The translations under genes and the position numbers were made by a program. 64,000 bases of DNA from Nymphaea colorata (lineage: Eukaryota; Streptophyta; Magnoliopsida; Nymphaeales; Nymphaeaceae), in assembly GCF_008831285.2 (NCBI RefSeq), contig NC_045138.2:3760143-3824142 (forward strand), in the 5' to 3' direction. This document shows positions 49,101 through 61,818 of this stretch, one piece after another. Position 1 is the stretch's first letter; each line of letters begins with the position of its first letter. The notes under the pieces were generated by a model. That model was not told the origin of the DNA. It searched no databases and was given only the letters and a program-made list of their open reading frames with translations.

Positions 49101-52100
49101 ATTGATTTGAAATGTAAAATAGCATGAAACAGCCAAATTTTTTTTACTGAAGTAAATCAGCGGTAGATGAAAGTCAGATGCTGCACCCTTTTGATTGGAT
49201 TTGCCATAACTTCACAATTCCGTCCAAAGCACTGCAGAATAACGAGAAATCAGCTTTGGTTTAGGTTATTAGCTGCAAGGATGGATGGAGAGAAAGAAGC
49301 CATGTATGTTTTAAATTATGAAGTAATGGAGTAATTTGTTATATCAAAATAAATATGCGGAGAATATCATAACTAATGCTCTGAAAGCAAGGTAGAAAAG
49401 AGAAATAAGTCAAAAAGCAGCATTTTATGTTACTGTCATTGGGGATCCTAATGCACATTCAAATTCTGTTTCCCATGGGTGAGCATCAACACAATCAAGT
49501 CCAAGTGTTGAACTTGACCACAACTAACCAGCTTGTCTCCTGCTACTTCCATGTGAGAGACAGCATAATGAAGGCAAGCAAAAGCTTCAGAAGTCCAGAA
49601 TCTACTCCCACTTTGCCACAATTATTTTGTCACGTAAATAAATAAATAAATATTGATTTCTCTGTCTAGGTTTGGATGGAGAAATCCTCTGGCCTCTCAC
49701 AGTCATTGTCCAAAGAACAAACTAGTGTGAAGCTAGTCTGTACGGTCAAATTTCTAGTTGTTGGGACCAACCCAAGGGCTAGTCTGCTTCTCCCTTACAC
49801 ATGTTTTGGGTTTGGCCTCTCTCTAGTAATTGTTCTTCTAAGTTCTAAGCACTTTTCATCAATAAATTTTCCTTCTTTTTTTTTTCATATGTCTCTTGTT
49901 TGAGTGCACATTTGACATTTTCACCATTATTTGCCCTTTGTAAGCCATAATCTGCAAAAGTTCTTCCAAACCTCAGCTTCAGGTTTTCTTAGCAGCAATT
50001 ACTGCTTTTTTTGTATAATTCTATAAGGAACCAGAGTCATTGCCTGCCTTTGACCCATTATATTTTGTAAGTTCTCCATAAGAATTTGAAGGCTTGGAGT
50101 GAATATTTCTCTTCATTTCTCTCACCTCCTTGATATTGTTCATGATTACTATTGCCAGAAAAGACACAATTCTCACATGGATTCAACCTCAAGCCACCAT
50201 CTACCTTGCATCAATCAAATGTATAGAAGCTTATGGGCAAGCTAAGATAAAGATTCTATCCTGTCTGGATACAAAAGGACTGAAGGTGAACTAAGGAAAG
50301 ATAAAAGGCACTAAGACTACAGTAAGAAGAATGAAGAATTTCAAGTTCCTCTCATGCATTCTTGAGGCCATAGAAACAGGAAACAATACCAATATCTTTA
50401 AATTTAAAGAAGCAAATTAAACATGGAACTATCTGAAGAGGATGCATACCTCAAGGACATGCATCACAAGTTTATCTACACACAAAAGTTAAACGTTTTC
50501 AACAAAAAGAAATTTGCTATAAAAGGAATATTAGGCCAAAGTACATCCCTTCAGAGATGAAATTGTACTGCTTGAAAATAAATGGGAGGAAGATGCTAAT
50601 AAAATGAGGCAAAGCAACTGAAGGAGGAAAACCTTTTCAGCTTCCTTCATGCATTTCGGCCAAAATTTGAACACATAACATTGTTATCAGTTACAAAACA
50701 CAGCCAAAGCTTGCGTGATGGCATAAACAGGAAGAACAAAAGAAGATAATGTTCTTGTGATGATAATGTCTAATGGATGGGGAAGAGGAGTCTAAGAGAA
50801 GAAAAGACTCAGGGTTCGGTTATAGTTCACAACTCAAATGGAGGACAAGACAGTGCTTCACTTTCCAAAAGACAGGCATTTACATTTCATGAACGAAGCG
50901 GGTCCCATCAGCACTAACAAGAACATCAGGAAGGACAAATTTTTCTATAATTAGATGTCCCTTTAGCAGTAATCATGTCATGCAGAAATAAGACCAGAAT
51001 ATCCCTGCAACTTCAAAAACTTGACTAGAAAAACTCTTTGTGACAAAGTTGGACCTAGACTACTGCCATGATTATTTTTGAACATCTTATTAAAATCTTA
51101 ATGCTCAAGCTTTTATGTGCTTATGTAGTCATTTTTCTAAGATATATTATATGGTTTTCCCCAAGCCACAGCTTTCCCAAGTAGCAATCAGACCCTGCTT
51201 GAGTGCTTGAACCAGAGGAGATGGAAAGGCAAGCTGTTGAAGAAACCTTGATAAGCACCTTAATAAATGGATAAAAAGAGAGAGGAAGATGCCTTTGCAA
51301 TGCTCTCACCGATCAATTATGAGGGCCAATATTTTTTTTGTTTTACTTTTGATTTTCTAATCCTTTTAGAGCACCTTAGTACAACATTTCTTTTTCACAC
51401 TATCAGTTAAAAGGCTTCCTTTACCTTGACATTTCATATTCATTAGCAAATAGTCATGAATATTATATAGTTTTGGCTCTCATAACCCCTCGCACCAACA
51501 AGAAAGCAACCTTTATCTGTTATAGATTGCAACAAATTTCATTCAAGAAGAATAAACATGCACCTTGTTGCAAAGAGTTGACCACTGATGGGGTTTAGAG
51601 CAAGGCTTCTCAATTTTCTTTTGTGTTGGCTGGAAATTTGCATGCATGGCTGAACGCGAATAGTGCAAGGAGTTGAAGAACTACGTATAACAGGAACCAG
51701 GTCTCTGTATTCTTTTTTACCTGTATATGCATAAAGCAGTCACATTGGGTACCAAATAGAGCAGGCAATTTCTACTTAACAAAGGTGAAGCCTAGAATAT
51801 CATGTTACCGGTCCTATGAACATTGGCATTATCATGCAGTCTATCATTTTCCAGGTCATGTGAAGTTCTACCAGATGTCTCTCCTTTTTGTACAGTACTA
51901 GAATGGGTAAGCCCTACCGGCGTTCCACCTTGAGAACCAACCGGTAACTTCATGCTACCTTCTGACAGTCTTTTCGGTGGCCTAGTTTTAGAACTCAGAG
52001 CAGGAATCAGAAGTTGGGGTCTGGATCCGTTCTGAATGTGAGATTGAATTTCATCAGCGTGTTTAAGATTTGTTAACCCATCCCCAAGTTTGGCTTTTGA

Positions 52101-53489
52101 TGTACCAGCATCTGCAATAGCTTTTGATTCTCCGCTGTCACGTTTTCTCCTTAGACGAACTAGCTTTGACTGGGACTCGTTTAACTTCTTCTTGGCCTCT
52201 TCGAGCTGCAAGTCTTTTCCAACAAGATAATTAGTCAACAAAATCAATTGTACGAAAAATAAATAACTAAAAAACAGTTAAACAGTAGCAAATGTCTTAT
52301 GTTTGCGCTTTACTTTTGAGTGTAAAAGATCCAGTCCCTTCCAATTAATCATCCAACTAACAGTGCGACCAATATCAGTTGTATGAAAATAAATAACTGA
52401 AAATTAGTTGAGCCAAACCGTCCAACAGATGGACACTGACAGGCATCAAGTCTACAAGCATAGAAGCGGTTGCCACTTGTTTATTGTCAGAAACGGAGTT
52501 ATTGTAAAAAAGCAGGAAGGATGGCTAAACACAAGGCAAGCAGAGGAACCTTGAGAATTCTGTGGAGGATCAACTCGCACCTTCATTATGCACTAACTCT
52601 GGCTTATGTACAGAGAGTTTGTTACAACAATGGCAAAAGAGGAACAATGCACACTTACTTATGTTAAGTATAGCGTTCACACATGCGAAGAATCCAGGCA
52701 AAAAGGAGAAAATATCTACAACAAAAAATTTCTTTTGCAGTCCAGAAGAGAGCATTATACTCAAACGACAACTTCACCGAATGAAATTGGGTCTTAATAT
52801 TCAATTCTGCTACTTCAACAGTCATCACCCAGAAAATACAAGAAATGAGAAACCGTTAGGGATTTCTACAGCACAGCTTTTGGTGGAAGTGGAAAGTAGT
52901 GTTCGTGACTGGAACGTCAAATATCCACCGGAAGTAATGGGTGCTAATCCTTTATTGCTTTAGGCAGGCATCAGATTTTCGTGGATAATCTCCTCCCCTT
53001 CTTGCCAATAGGCTTTTGTTTTCACCATTCAACTTGGCAAATAAACATTCGCAAATGCATGCTTCTGCGTAGAATAGTATCAGCAACCCACCGGCAATGA
53101 CAACATTACAACTGCAAAGATCTTGGTTGTGACCTTCATGATACCATGGTGCTGATAACATTTTACCAAAAAAGTTCTCAGGGTTTCGGATCTATTCAGG
53201 AGCGAGGAACAAGCTCTATATGGCAGCGTATAACATATGAACATGATGAAAAGGTAAGCAAATAAAAAAAGGTTGAAACAAGCATTATTTGTGCGAAGAA
53301 AACCCCGGTGAAAGCAACCTGATTGGTGAAGTAGGATAATTTCTGGGCGAGATTTTCCACTTCCTTGTTCCTGTGTTCAATCAAAGCCACCAACGCTTCT
53401 TCTTCTTCCCCGGTGTCAAGGTTATCTGCCTCGCCATTAGGCACATCGACGTCCTCTTCCACTTTGGGCTTCTTCCGGACATGCTCCAT
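37105..53489 (-). CDS. Coiled-coil/WD40 repeat protein, tandem copy 2
   Basis: Exons in coding order: 53489-53319, 52205-51809, 51720-51564, 49231-49187, 41585-41423, 39203-38836 and 37429-37105 (TAG). Phases join into 541 residues. It starts [14 protein letters not shown], then an acidic stretch and coiled coil ([41 protein letters not shown]), a polar linker rich in Ser, Pro and Gly unique to this copy, and WD-type repeats: [92 protein letters not shown] and [13 protein letters not shown]. No lesion is seen. It is in the same orientation as copy 1, with identical intron phases, so it is a tandem duplicate. Intron 4 (41586-49186) is 7.6 kb and full of transposon remnants. The function is unknown; a scaffold role is inferred from the WD40 fold only. 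Confidence 0.86.
38387..38698. mobile_element. MITE-like element, about 310 bp
   Basis: The left end CAGGGTGTGTTTGGATG is matched on the opposite strand at the right end by CTGAGGTAGCGTTTGGATG. The interior is rich in AAAACATTTT and TTTTCAGAAAA-type words that can pair. GGGTGTGTTTGG ends are typical of Tourist-like MITEs. A clear target duplication was not found. It lies in intron 6 of WD40 copy 2. Confidence 0.5.
39998..40181. repeat. 92-bp tandem duplication
   Basis: 39998-40089 and 40090-40181 are nearly identical direct copies, both starting TCCCATCATTATG and passing through AAGCTTAGCACACAAAA. Only a few substitutions are visible (e.g. ACCAAAT against ACTAAAT). It lies in intron 5 of WD40 copy 2. 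Confidence 0.88.
40190..40560. repeat. AT-rich degenerate TAATATGTAT repeat tract
   Basis: Many degenerate copies of AGTAATATGTATACTG-like words continue directly after the 92-bp duplication. It is low-complexity intron sequence. Confidence 0.65.
42434..42683. mobile_element. Tourist/PIF-Harbinger-like MITE, 250 bp
   Basis: The left end reads GGGCATTTGTTTACCTCC after one C. The right end on the opposite strand reads GGGTGTGTTTGATAGCCTCC. It is flanked by TTA on both sides (42431-42433 and 42684-42686), the duplication usual for PIF/Harbinger elements. The interior carries repeated CTCAGATCC/GGATCTGAGG words. It lies in intron 4 of WD40 copy 2. Confidence 0.6.
46178..46800 (+). pseudogene. 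Degraded Ty3/gypsy reverse transcriptase and RNase H fragment
   Basis: The plus strand reads [20 protein letters not shown] followed by [22 protein letters not shown] (Ty3 reverse transcriptase [13 protein letters not shown] region). After a deletion that removes the DD active site comes [18 protein letters not shown], then [22 protein letters not shown] and [13 protein letters not shown] (RNase H start). Frames shift and stops intervene. The wording differs from the Tekay element at 3180-14102, so it is a separate, older insertion. It lies antisense in intron 4 of WD40 copy 2. Confidence 0.78.
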
Positions 53490-54853
53490 CTCGTCGACGG
53501 AAGAAATGAGAGATGTTGCCCTTCCAGGTTTAAGGAACTGGCGGGAGGAGAGCAGTAAGCCGGGAGCCAGGGGTTCCCAAGCGCGAACAATGACGGTGCT
53601 CTAAAACGGCCGCCTACATCGGTGCATATCGGCTCTTCATGGAAATTATGTGGAGTCGGTACCGATTTCCTCAAATATCGTATGGCATTGTTCTCGAACC
53701 GGAAAAGGCGGCACGACTCGGCCGATCTAAGCCGCGGCGATTATTTGTTCGGTGAGATACTCCTAATATTCCTGCAAGTTTCGTCCCAAATTCGAAATCC
53801 AGAATGCCTCGCAATGGAAATTTGCGAAATCCGAGGCAAAGATGGGCGTAAATCATAACGCGGTGGCCCGTGGGGCCCAACAAATATGGCACCAGCCGAT
53901 AGATTGGCAACCCACTACTAAAATAACAGTATTATTTTTTCTTTACGGCCGATGTGATTCGATATGGGCATCGCATTTCCGGGATGGTACTTATGACTGG
54001 TCAAGTATTTGGCTTTAGGGTTGTCTATTTCAAGGTTTGATGCGTATGTTAAGCTTACATGTTTTAATAATCTCAATAATTAAGGTCTGGGATTGCAAAG
54101 GTTTCATTATTTAACATTTGGCTTTCAATTTTAAAGCCATCAAATTTTTACGTTTTAAGATTTACTTTTTAGGACATATTGGTTGGGTTTCATTGTTATT
54201 TGTTTTAATATAGGACTCGGAGTTTTGGGTTGGAGTTCAGGATTAGAGTTGATGAGGATTTGGGGTTTGAAGTAATTGGGTTAAAAGTATGTATTTTGGT
54301 TTGTGAGTCTTAGGGGTTGAGGTTCTAGGGATGTACATGAGGGGTGAGTCTGCCTTTCGGGTCAACAAGAGCCCACCTGAAATAAGACCCGAAGGCAAAG
54401 GCCTTCATATTCCTCTCCCTCTATCATCCTGAGTTGCATTAGGGTTAGCGATGGTAGTAGTGCTCTCTTCAAATTGGATATTGAATATTGTGTCCGACTA
54501 TCTTATGAAGCAAGAACATAATGTCTATGAAAATCATGCTAAAGACTTGCTTTTTAGCAAGCTCTTAACCCAGCCAGCTATGCTATGCCTCTTGGGGCTA
54601 GAGTTAAAGATTTAGTTTGTTGAAATGATTATTTTGAATGTAAACAAATGTAAAGTTGCAAAAAATGGAAGGGAAAAGATTTGATGGAAAGGAAAGGATC
54701 AATTGCAATTAGATGTCATTATCCATACAAACAATTGTATGTCACTTTTCATACAAAAAATGAAATTGTATACCATTAGTGCTTCTTAATGAAAGAAAAT
54801 GAGAAACTACAATCGTAGGCTATTAGTACTAACTATAACAAAAACGTAATGGA

Positions 54854-54919
54854 AATGATCAATGGCAATTGTGTGGCATTAGTGTTAATGATCAATGGCA
54901 ATTGTATAGCATTAGTGTT
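54854..54919. repeat. 33-bp tandem repeat, two units
   Basis: AATGATCAATGGCAATTG starts at 54854 and again at 54887. More diverged relatives (CAATTGTATGTCA, AAATTGTATACCATTAGTG) lie at 54700-54790. Confidence 0.65.
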
Positions 54920-55920
54920 GACTATGACTATAAGCACACTCGCATCACCAAAAGTTCCTTTCAGGCTACCAGCTTGCCATATTTTGAAACTTGGAGAGCA
55001 TCTACCATGCACCAATACTGTTGGAGACATGAATCGAGTTGCATACTCAACCTTCTGATACATACCTTCTGAAGGGCAAGGGGAGAATGTTGCACAAATT
55101 ACTAGAAGGCCTGTTGACTGACCGATTTATTATGGAATTTATCTTAGATCAGTGGATAACCCAAGTTACGAGACCGTCGCACCAAGACATGCAACAAACT
55201 TTTCAAATAGTTGTAGAAATTAAAGCAACAAACTTTTCAGATAGTAGTTGTATAAATTTAAGGAGTATTGGTATGTTGACAGAATCAAACATTTTTTAGC
55301 TCTGACACATAAGGTTAATCAACTTTACTACCCACGCTAGTTATCATGTGCTATTCATATCCCTATTAATATGATACCCTATATGGAAGGACTTAAAATA
55401 ATCTTGTATTGATGTATTGAAGATGCTCGAGGGCTTTATAATTGTTGGTTTCTTAACAACAGTTCTCTTGGTTTCTAGCCCTTTCTAAGACATGAACTAC
55501 AACCAGTTAAGGGGTGGATTGGATTCTGTCAGACCAGAAACTTGGGTCAGTTTTAGGATAAATTGTTAGCGCATGAAACAGTTCTCTTAGTAAGAATTAG
55601 GAGTAGAGAGAGAGCCATTTTTCCCACTATATTGTTTAACCTTGATTTAGCAAACTCTGATTGCAATTGTTGAACGCACCAGTATCTGTTAAATTTAGCA
55701 GTCATGATATTAAAATTACAGGTTCAAGAAACCTGTAAATGGATCTTTGCTTGTGTGGCTGAAGCTGGACGCAGTCGCTTCTCAGTCACTAAATAATGGG
55801 GTCTTGCACAATCAATGACACAGTTTCCCCTTGACATCCAGATTGTTCCAGCTCACTTTCAGAAAGAAATGTCATTTCAGTTGTCTTCACAGGCATGTTA
55901 TTTACAACTTTCCAATGCAG

Positions 55921-56062
55921 TCGAACATTTGTCTACGTCGCCCTAGAAAGCCTGAGATCGGTGATAAGTTCAGTAGTAGACATGGACAAAAAGGGTGTCT
56001 GTTCTCAGTCGTGGCCAGACGTTAACATGCCCTTTTCAGGAGTAACAGGCATACGACCTGAT
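55921..56062 (+). pseudogene. NRPA2: Fragment of RNA polymerase I second-largest subunit gene
   Basis: The plus strand reads RRPRKPEIGDKFSSRHGQKG in one frame, then after a one-base shift near 55988-55996 GVCSQSWPDVNMPFSGVTGI followed by RPD in another. GDKFSSRHGQKG is the invariant block of multisubunit RNA polymerase second-largest subunits, and VCSQ-WPD--MPFSGVTG-RPD is the Pol I version (Pol II and III differ here). About 47 codons remain. The homology begins right after a CAG, as at an exon acceptor, and stops at RPD, where the real protein continues LIINPHAFPSRM. No other exon is nearby, so this is a dead single-exon fragment. Confidence 0.75.
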
Positions 56063-58230
56063 CCGGAGAACGTCTGCGTGGGGGGTAGGCCGTAGGCCCC
56101 CAACTTTTATTTCAAGAAAATGACATTACATACGACCTAATCTCGTATTCAACCCACACATTTCCATCTAGGATGACAATTGACAATTGCTATGCTTTTG
56201 GAATCCATAGCTGCAAAGGTATGAGAAGATGCTTGCTTCTGCTAGACCTGATTAAACTTAGTTGATTCATGACACATTTTAATATTTCACCAATTATATG
56301 TGAAGCATAAGCATGCATAACAAATAATTTATTCATACACATCCCTTGTTCTAGACACTTAATACTTTTGAAGCTTAACACAGGTTGATATGGATGCCTC
56401 AGAATTTTTATCGCTGTGTTTATAATTTTACGAGATTGATGATTGGATGTTTAAGCTGTACGTTATTTTTTACAATGCAATCTTATGAGCTATATGTGCA
56501 TATGGACGAGAAAGGATAAGCGCACTGATGGTTAGCACATATGTGTGGCCACAATAATTCTTTTTATATCTCTCTCAATGTAGCCATCAGATTATAATTG
56601 TAACAAGTTAGTTGGTCGATAATTTCAATTCCCTTGCCCTTTCCGAGAACTTCTTTCTAGATTTCCTCATCACATTCCTGTTTTTTTTTGACAATTTTCG
56701 TGGCCTTTCAAGCACTACTTTTGATTTTTTTTATCACCGTTTTGTTTTTTTTGGGTGCTTTTGAGTATCTGCATTTTCCATGCCCCGCCCTGTCAATACC
56801 ACAGTTTCCTTCTTTTCTCCCACAGCCTCAAATGTTTTAGCATGGGAAATGACGAACAAAAATGCAGTGTATCTCAACATCATATCAGGGGTCTTGGAGG
56901 AAATTAACATGGTTCCACAAAGGGCCCGCAAACTGAGGATGTTACATTAATTTGCCATGGTTTACCAGAACGGTGCCTCCCATGGCCCAACAAAGTTTAA
57001 CTGAACCATGTCATGGTTTTCAGTGATTTGTCCTTTTCCATAGCAGCGCAAGAAATCTACCAACTGTTACAGCTTGCTCATGGTTATTGAGATATAGAAC
57101 TGTTCGTACATGACTTAGTAGCTCCTTAGAAGCAGATAGGAGCCTGGAGCCTGCAGTCATAATGAACTGACCATGAGCGGGCTCTGTTTATGAACTAAGT
57201 AACTATGTCACACAGATGCAGGGTGCAAGTGCCAATGCAGGTGTGGATGCAGGCGCCCGTACGAAACATTCCAAAAAATTGGGTGTGGAGATGCAGCAAA
57301 GGTATATACTATAAATCATCCTAACAATTGTAGTGTTAAAAAATCCAAAAGCGAACCAAATCAGAAGGCTATGGACTTGACCAATCAGCCAATTCAGAAA
57401 TTCAGCTGAACCTGTTTTCAATCAGCAAAAGACATTATTATATTGGTTTCCAAAAAAAATAGACGATGTACATAGAAACATTTAAAAGAAACCACTAACA
57501 TATTTTAAAATAATAAAAAATGAACTATGTGTAACATATAGAACCTTTTTGCCACTGACTTGATTTGAACCCGACCAATTGAGGCCAATTTCACAACATT
57601 GGTATATACTATAAATTAGTTAAGAGCAACCTCTCAACCTTTTTGACAATAACAGTAAAACCCATTCGAACATAAAGAAAATGGCTTCAATGATCATTCA
57701 TGCTCCTTTACATGTTTACAATTAGTCAACTTATTGCAAATGGTGATATTTTGAGATTTCGTTTGTCATTATTCCAATTGCTACAGATGATCAAAGCTAC
57801 AAATTAAATGACAAAAAAATTAAACTCTGTTTTCAGCATGCAGGAGAAAGTTCCAGCATATTCAGCACACAACCAGGAAAAGGAAATTCTTGCAAGATGA
57901 ATGAGCAGTGCAAAGCCCAAAGCAAAGCAGCAAAAAAGGAACTAAACTCAGGCGGCGGACTTTCCTGGAGCCCAAAAAAGGAGGGACATCTTTGAAGCGA
58001 GGAAGGGAAATATGGGCCTCCGCTGCTGCTGATTTTTTGCTCTCAGGCTTGCTTGCTGGTCATAAGGGATATCACTGTTTCACCCATGATGAAACGATTG
58101 AATCTATTGTCAGTAAAAACAAGGACAAATCATACAAAGGAACCAATAATTTTCTCTTCTACCAGAAAAACAACATGCCTGGTTTGGGAGATTTCTCTGC
58201 ATGTAGATTTATATCACAGTAAGGAGCAAA

Positions 58231-58253
58231 ACAGAGAGAGAGAGAGAGAGAGA
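58231..58253. repeat. (AG)n microsatellite
   Basis: An uninterrupted AG dinucleotide run. Confidence 0.85.
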
Positions 58254-61136
58254 AAAGGAGATGGTTACTACACATTGTAATGATTCACCCACTTTTTCTC
58301 TCTTTTAAAAGGGAATGCAGATCTGGATCGCTGAATGACTACAACCAGATCTAAGTGCAGTTCATGATTTTTAAATGATTTACCTAATATGCAGATATGT
58401 TTAATCACCTTGCCCATATCATAAGATTCAATTGCAAATACCTCTCATAACAACCAGCATAATGACATGAACCAGAAATGTATATTATTTTCATACATCC
58501 ATATATAGTCATACTTGGACATAGCTACACATAATGTGAATGGTCACATGTCATTCATGAAGACCTGAACTCTCTCAACAAGATGAAGCAAAACCAAGCC
58601 CAACAAGGCTCGGAAGGGAACAACATAACAAAATTGGCAGAGCTTATACTGAACACAAAAGTGGATGAGAAGAAGATCTTATATATATACATATATAATC
58701 CTTATCAGAGTGAATAACAAATGACAAAATGGAAAACTGCAACCAATTTTGACTGTGCTTGGAAAGATCAGATAATCTACCAATTTTGCATTTTTGTGTG
58801 GCCCAGCTGCAAGAGCCTTTCATAAGGGTTGGTACTGTACTTTCATTAGGACTCTGCCTTTGACAGACCAGATGTCGCTCTACCTTGCTGGGTGTCACAC
58901 AGAAGTGGTGAAATAATCTTGATTTCTCTCAAGTCTCAAGAGCCTAATCAGAAACCTTTAAGTGGTTGTCATTCAACCTCGGCAGGTACACCTTTTTGTT
59001 CTTCAAAAGAGCAGTTGGCCATTAGAGCCTGCCTGCCCACTGCACAACCCTGTTCATAATCCTCAAAACCCAAGCTATCCCAACTAACTCTATTTCCTAA
59101 ACTAATTTCATTGTCGACCGTTGTCCTTCAACCCTTCTCCATGAAATCACAAAAATATCAATTTGTGAAATTGATATAACGTCAATCACAAACAAAGAAA
59201 AATTTTCATTTGAATAATCATTTTCATTACAAAAAGAGGTGAATATACCAGACTTCACATCTTTGTGTCGGATACACAAGGTAACCAGCTTCACATTTTT
59301 TCATATGAAACCTACCCATTGGCCTGTTATGGTGGCAGCATGTACAAAAGGATGACAAGACCTAGATGGGAAGAGGCAGTCAGGTATAAAACTTGTAAGT
59401 TTCAATCACTTCAAAATCTAGGGACGAGTCATATTTCGCCACTTGTCCTTCAAATCTATCTGTTGCAGTAAGGTCAGCGAAAATTTATCAGCAAAAATCA
59501 TCTCCACATAAAAAAGAGGATATAGCACAAATGAAAAAATTAAGTACCTCCGTTCTTCCTTCAAAAACTTCATGATGGCAATTCAGAATGAACTTCCAGC
59601 TCCCTACTCCACATCTGTCGATGGGGAAAAGGAAAAGAAAAAGTTCTTCAGAACAACACTGTAAAACACAAACTGCATTCAAGCGAGTAAGTCCTTGAAG
59701 TTATTCCGGAAACAGAATAAACAAGGCCTTACACAATGCATTCTCAGCATGAGGACAAAACTATGTTTGGTGAACAAGGAAATACCATGTAAATTAGTTC
59801 CATGTTCCCAAAAAAAAAAAAGGAAAATCTAGAGATCAACTTCAAATGCATTGGTGAAGAGACAACAAGTATAAGCATAGAAGTTTTGGCCCTCATAGCA
59901 TCTGTTCCAATAAGTACGGAAAATAGAATATGACTTGATCAACTATAGCATCGCAAGGTAAAATTGTATTCTCAACATTGATAGCTCAGAAAGGAATGGG
60001 AGAGAAAAAAAAGTGATCGCACAATGACATAGTTGCCAGGACTAACAAACAAAAGGAGTCAAACATATAAAATTGAATGAAAAATCACCCGATCAAATTA
60101 TTTAAAATTATGAAAAAACATAACGAACCTGAACCAAATTATGGAAAACTCTTTACTGAGTGAAGCTAAACTACAAAGCTTCACCACAAGCATTCTAGGA
60201 ATACCGCTTGCTCTCGATAGGTAAAAAAGTTGGGGCCAGGCCTTAGCCAGGGACTCAATCAAGGGGCAACCTGGTTCCACATACAAAGTAATTGTCCAAC
60301 CAGGAGTTTTTGGCTCTTAAAGCAGCTTACTTCGATAGATTCCTTGAATAAGTAGCACCAGTAAGGGAGGCTATTGAAAACCTCTTCCACCTATGACATC
60401 GGTTCTTTGCCTCCACCCATGAATGGCACACAACCATAGATTCTTGACTCGTGAAATTGGATGGTGATTCACAAACTCGCTCGCTTCTAGAAAGGGGAAG
60501 GACAGGTTTCCTTTTTAGTGAAGTTTTCATACAAGTGAAAGCAATAGCCCGAAAAATAAGACAATGAATACAAGAGAAGGTGATAGCGGTCAGACCACCT
60601 TGTAGCTGTGACTATCATTTTCTACTTTGAATGATATTACAGCATAAATCAACCAAAATTTACCTACAGAAGAGAGTTTAAAGTACAAAATATGTAACAC
60701 CCTATTGAAAAGTTTGGTCTCATTTTTAAAATTGTAAACAAGCTTGGGAGATTGGAACCTGAGCCCATTGTGGAAGTGGGCTGGGTCTTACAAAGACCCT
60801 TGGCCCTTGCGAAGGCAGAAACACTATATATAGTTGGCAAGCTCAATGAGCCAACTCGGGCAGAGGAGCTCAGACCTGTTAGAAGCTTAATCATGATCTA
60901 GGACTTGAATCATTTCAACCCGACCTCTCAAGGAATCGGGCTTGGATCTTTAGATCATCTCATTGCCAAACCGGATCAAAATTGCTATTCTGGTCTGATT
61001 TGATTTGCAGCAAAATGTTATAATCTTTCAAGTCGTGTCGTGTTGTCAAACTGCTTGCACCACATATAAGTCGTGGACTCGAGTTTTCTCATATGTCTGA
61101 AGCAGTCTATGAAGGAGCCACAATTTTACTAGAGGG

Positions 61137-61141
<5 letters not shown>

Positions 61142-61187
<46 letters not shown>
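61142..61187. repeat. (CT)n(CA)n microsatellite
   Basis: A CT run of about 15 units passing directly into a CA run. Confidence 0.88.
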
Positions 61188-61818
61188 TCGCTAACAACTG
61201 TTATTGCAGACCAGGGTCTCCGCTAATCGCCAAGGCACTCTCTATCCTTCCCTAGTTCCCGAGATTGTTGTCCAAAACTAGGGTCTCTCCCTCTCCAGCT
61301 CTCTCTTGTTCTAGAGTCCCTGATACACTACGATCTCTAGCTACCCCTCTCTAGTTTTCATAAATTGAGTTAATTTTTGTTAGGTTTGCATGTTCATTGA
61401 AGTGGAAGAGGGACTTTCTCTTACAGTTATGAAATTGCTTTAATAGCTGGAACTATGTAAGAAGTAGATTTGTTTCTAAGATTGAGAGAAATCTTGGTAA
61501 AGAGGGCGGCTAAAAGATAGATTGTCTTGGTTGTTAGTCCTTTTGAGAGAGGAACAGAGTCCTTTCGGGACAGAAACAAAAAAGGAGAAAGGAAGGGGGG
61601 GCTGAGGTGAGCTCTGTTAGAATTTATAATGTAAGTATACATACATGTTTTTGTATCTACTATCATATATCTTAAACTCCTAGCAGTTTGATGTATGATT
61701 TGTATATATAAATGTATGTGTGTATGCATAGGACTTTTTGTAACTTTTTGTATTTATTTTGTCTTTATTTTTCATGCCTTTTTCTAAACCTTTTTCTTTT
61801 CTTTTTTTTATTAAGAAA

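Larger units (their letters stand above)
53490..61614. other. Intergenic, gene-poor
   Basis: About 8 kb upstream of WD40 copy 2. It holds the 5' flank of that gene, a TAGGGATGTACATGA hAT-like end at about 54327, a short 33-bp repeat (54854-54919), the RNA polymerase I fragment (55921-56062), an (AG)n run, a compositionally distinct patch at 60170-60530, an LTR-like sequence starting TGTAACACCC at about 60692 with CTATATATAG, and a (CT)n(CA)n run. I find no intact gene. Confidence 0.5.

Noticed and set aside
52562-52963. 133-codon open frame on the plus strand
   Set aside because: It lies antisense in intron 1 of WD40 copy 2 and shows no motif.
57908-58222. 104-codon plus-strand frame
   Set aside because: Lys-rich start and unremarkable text, with no family recognised and no splice partner.
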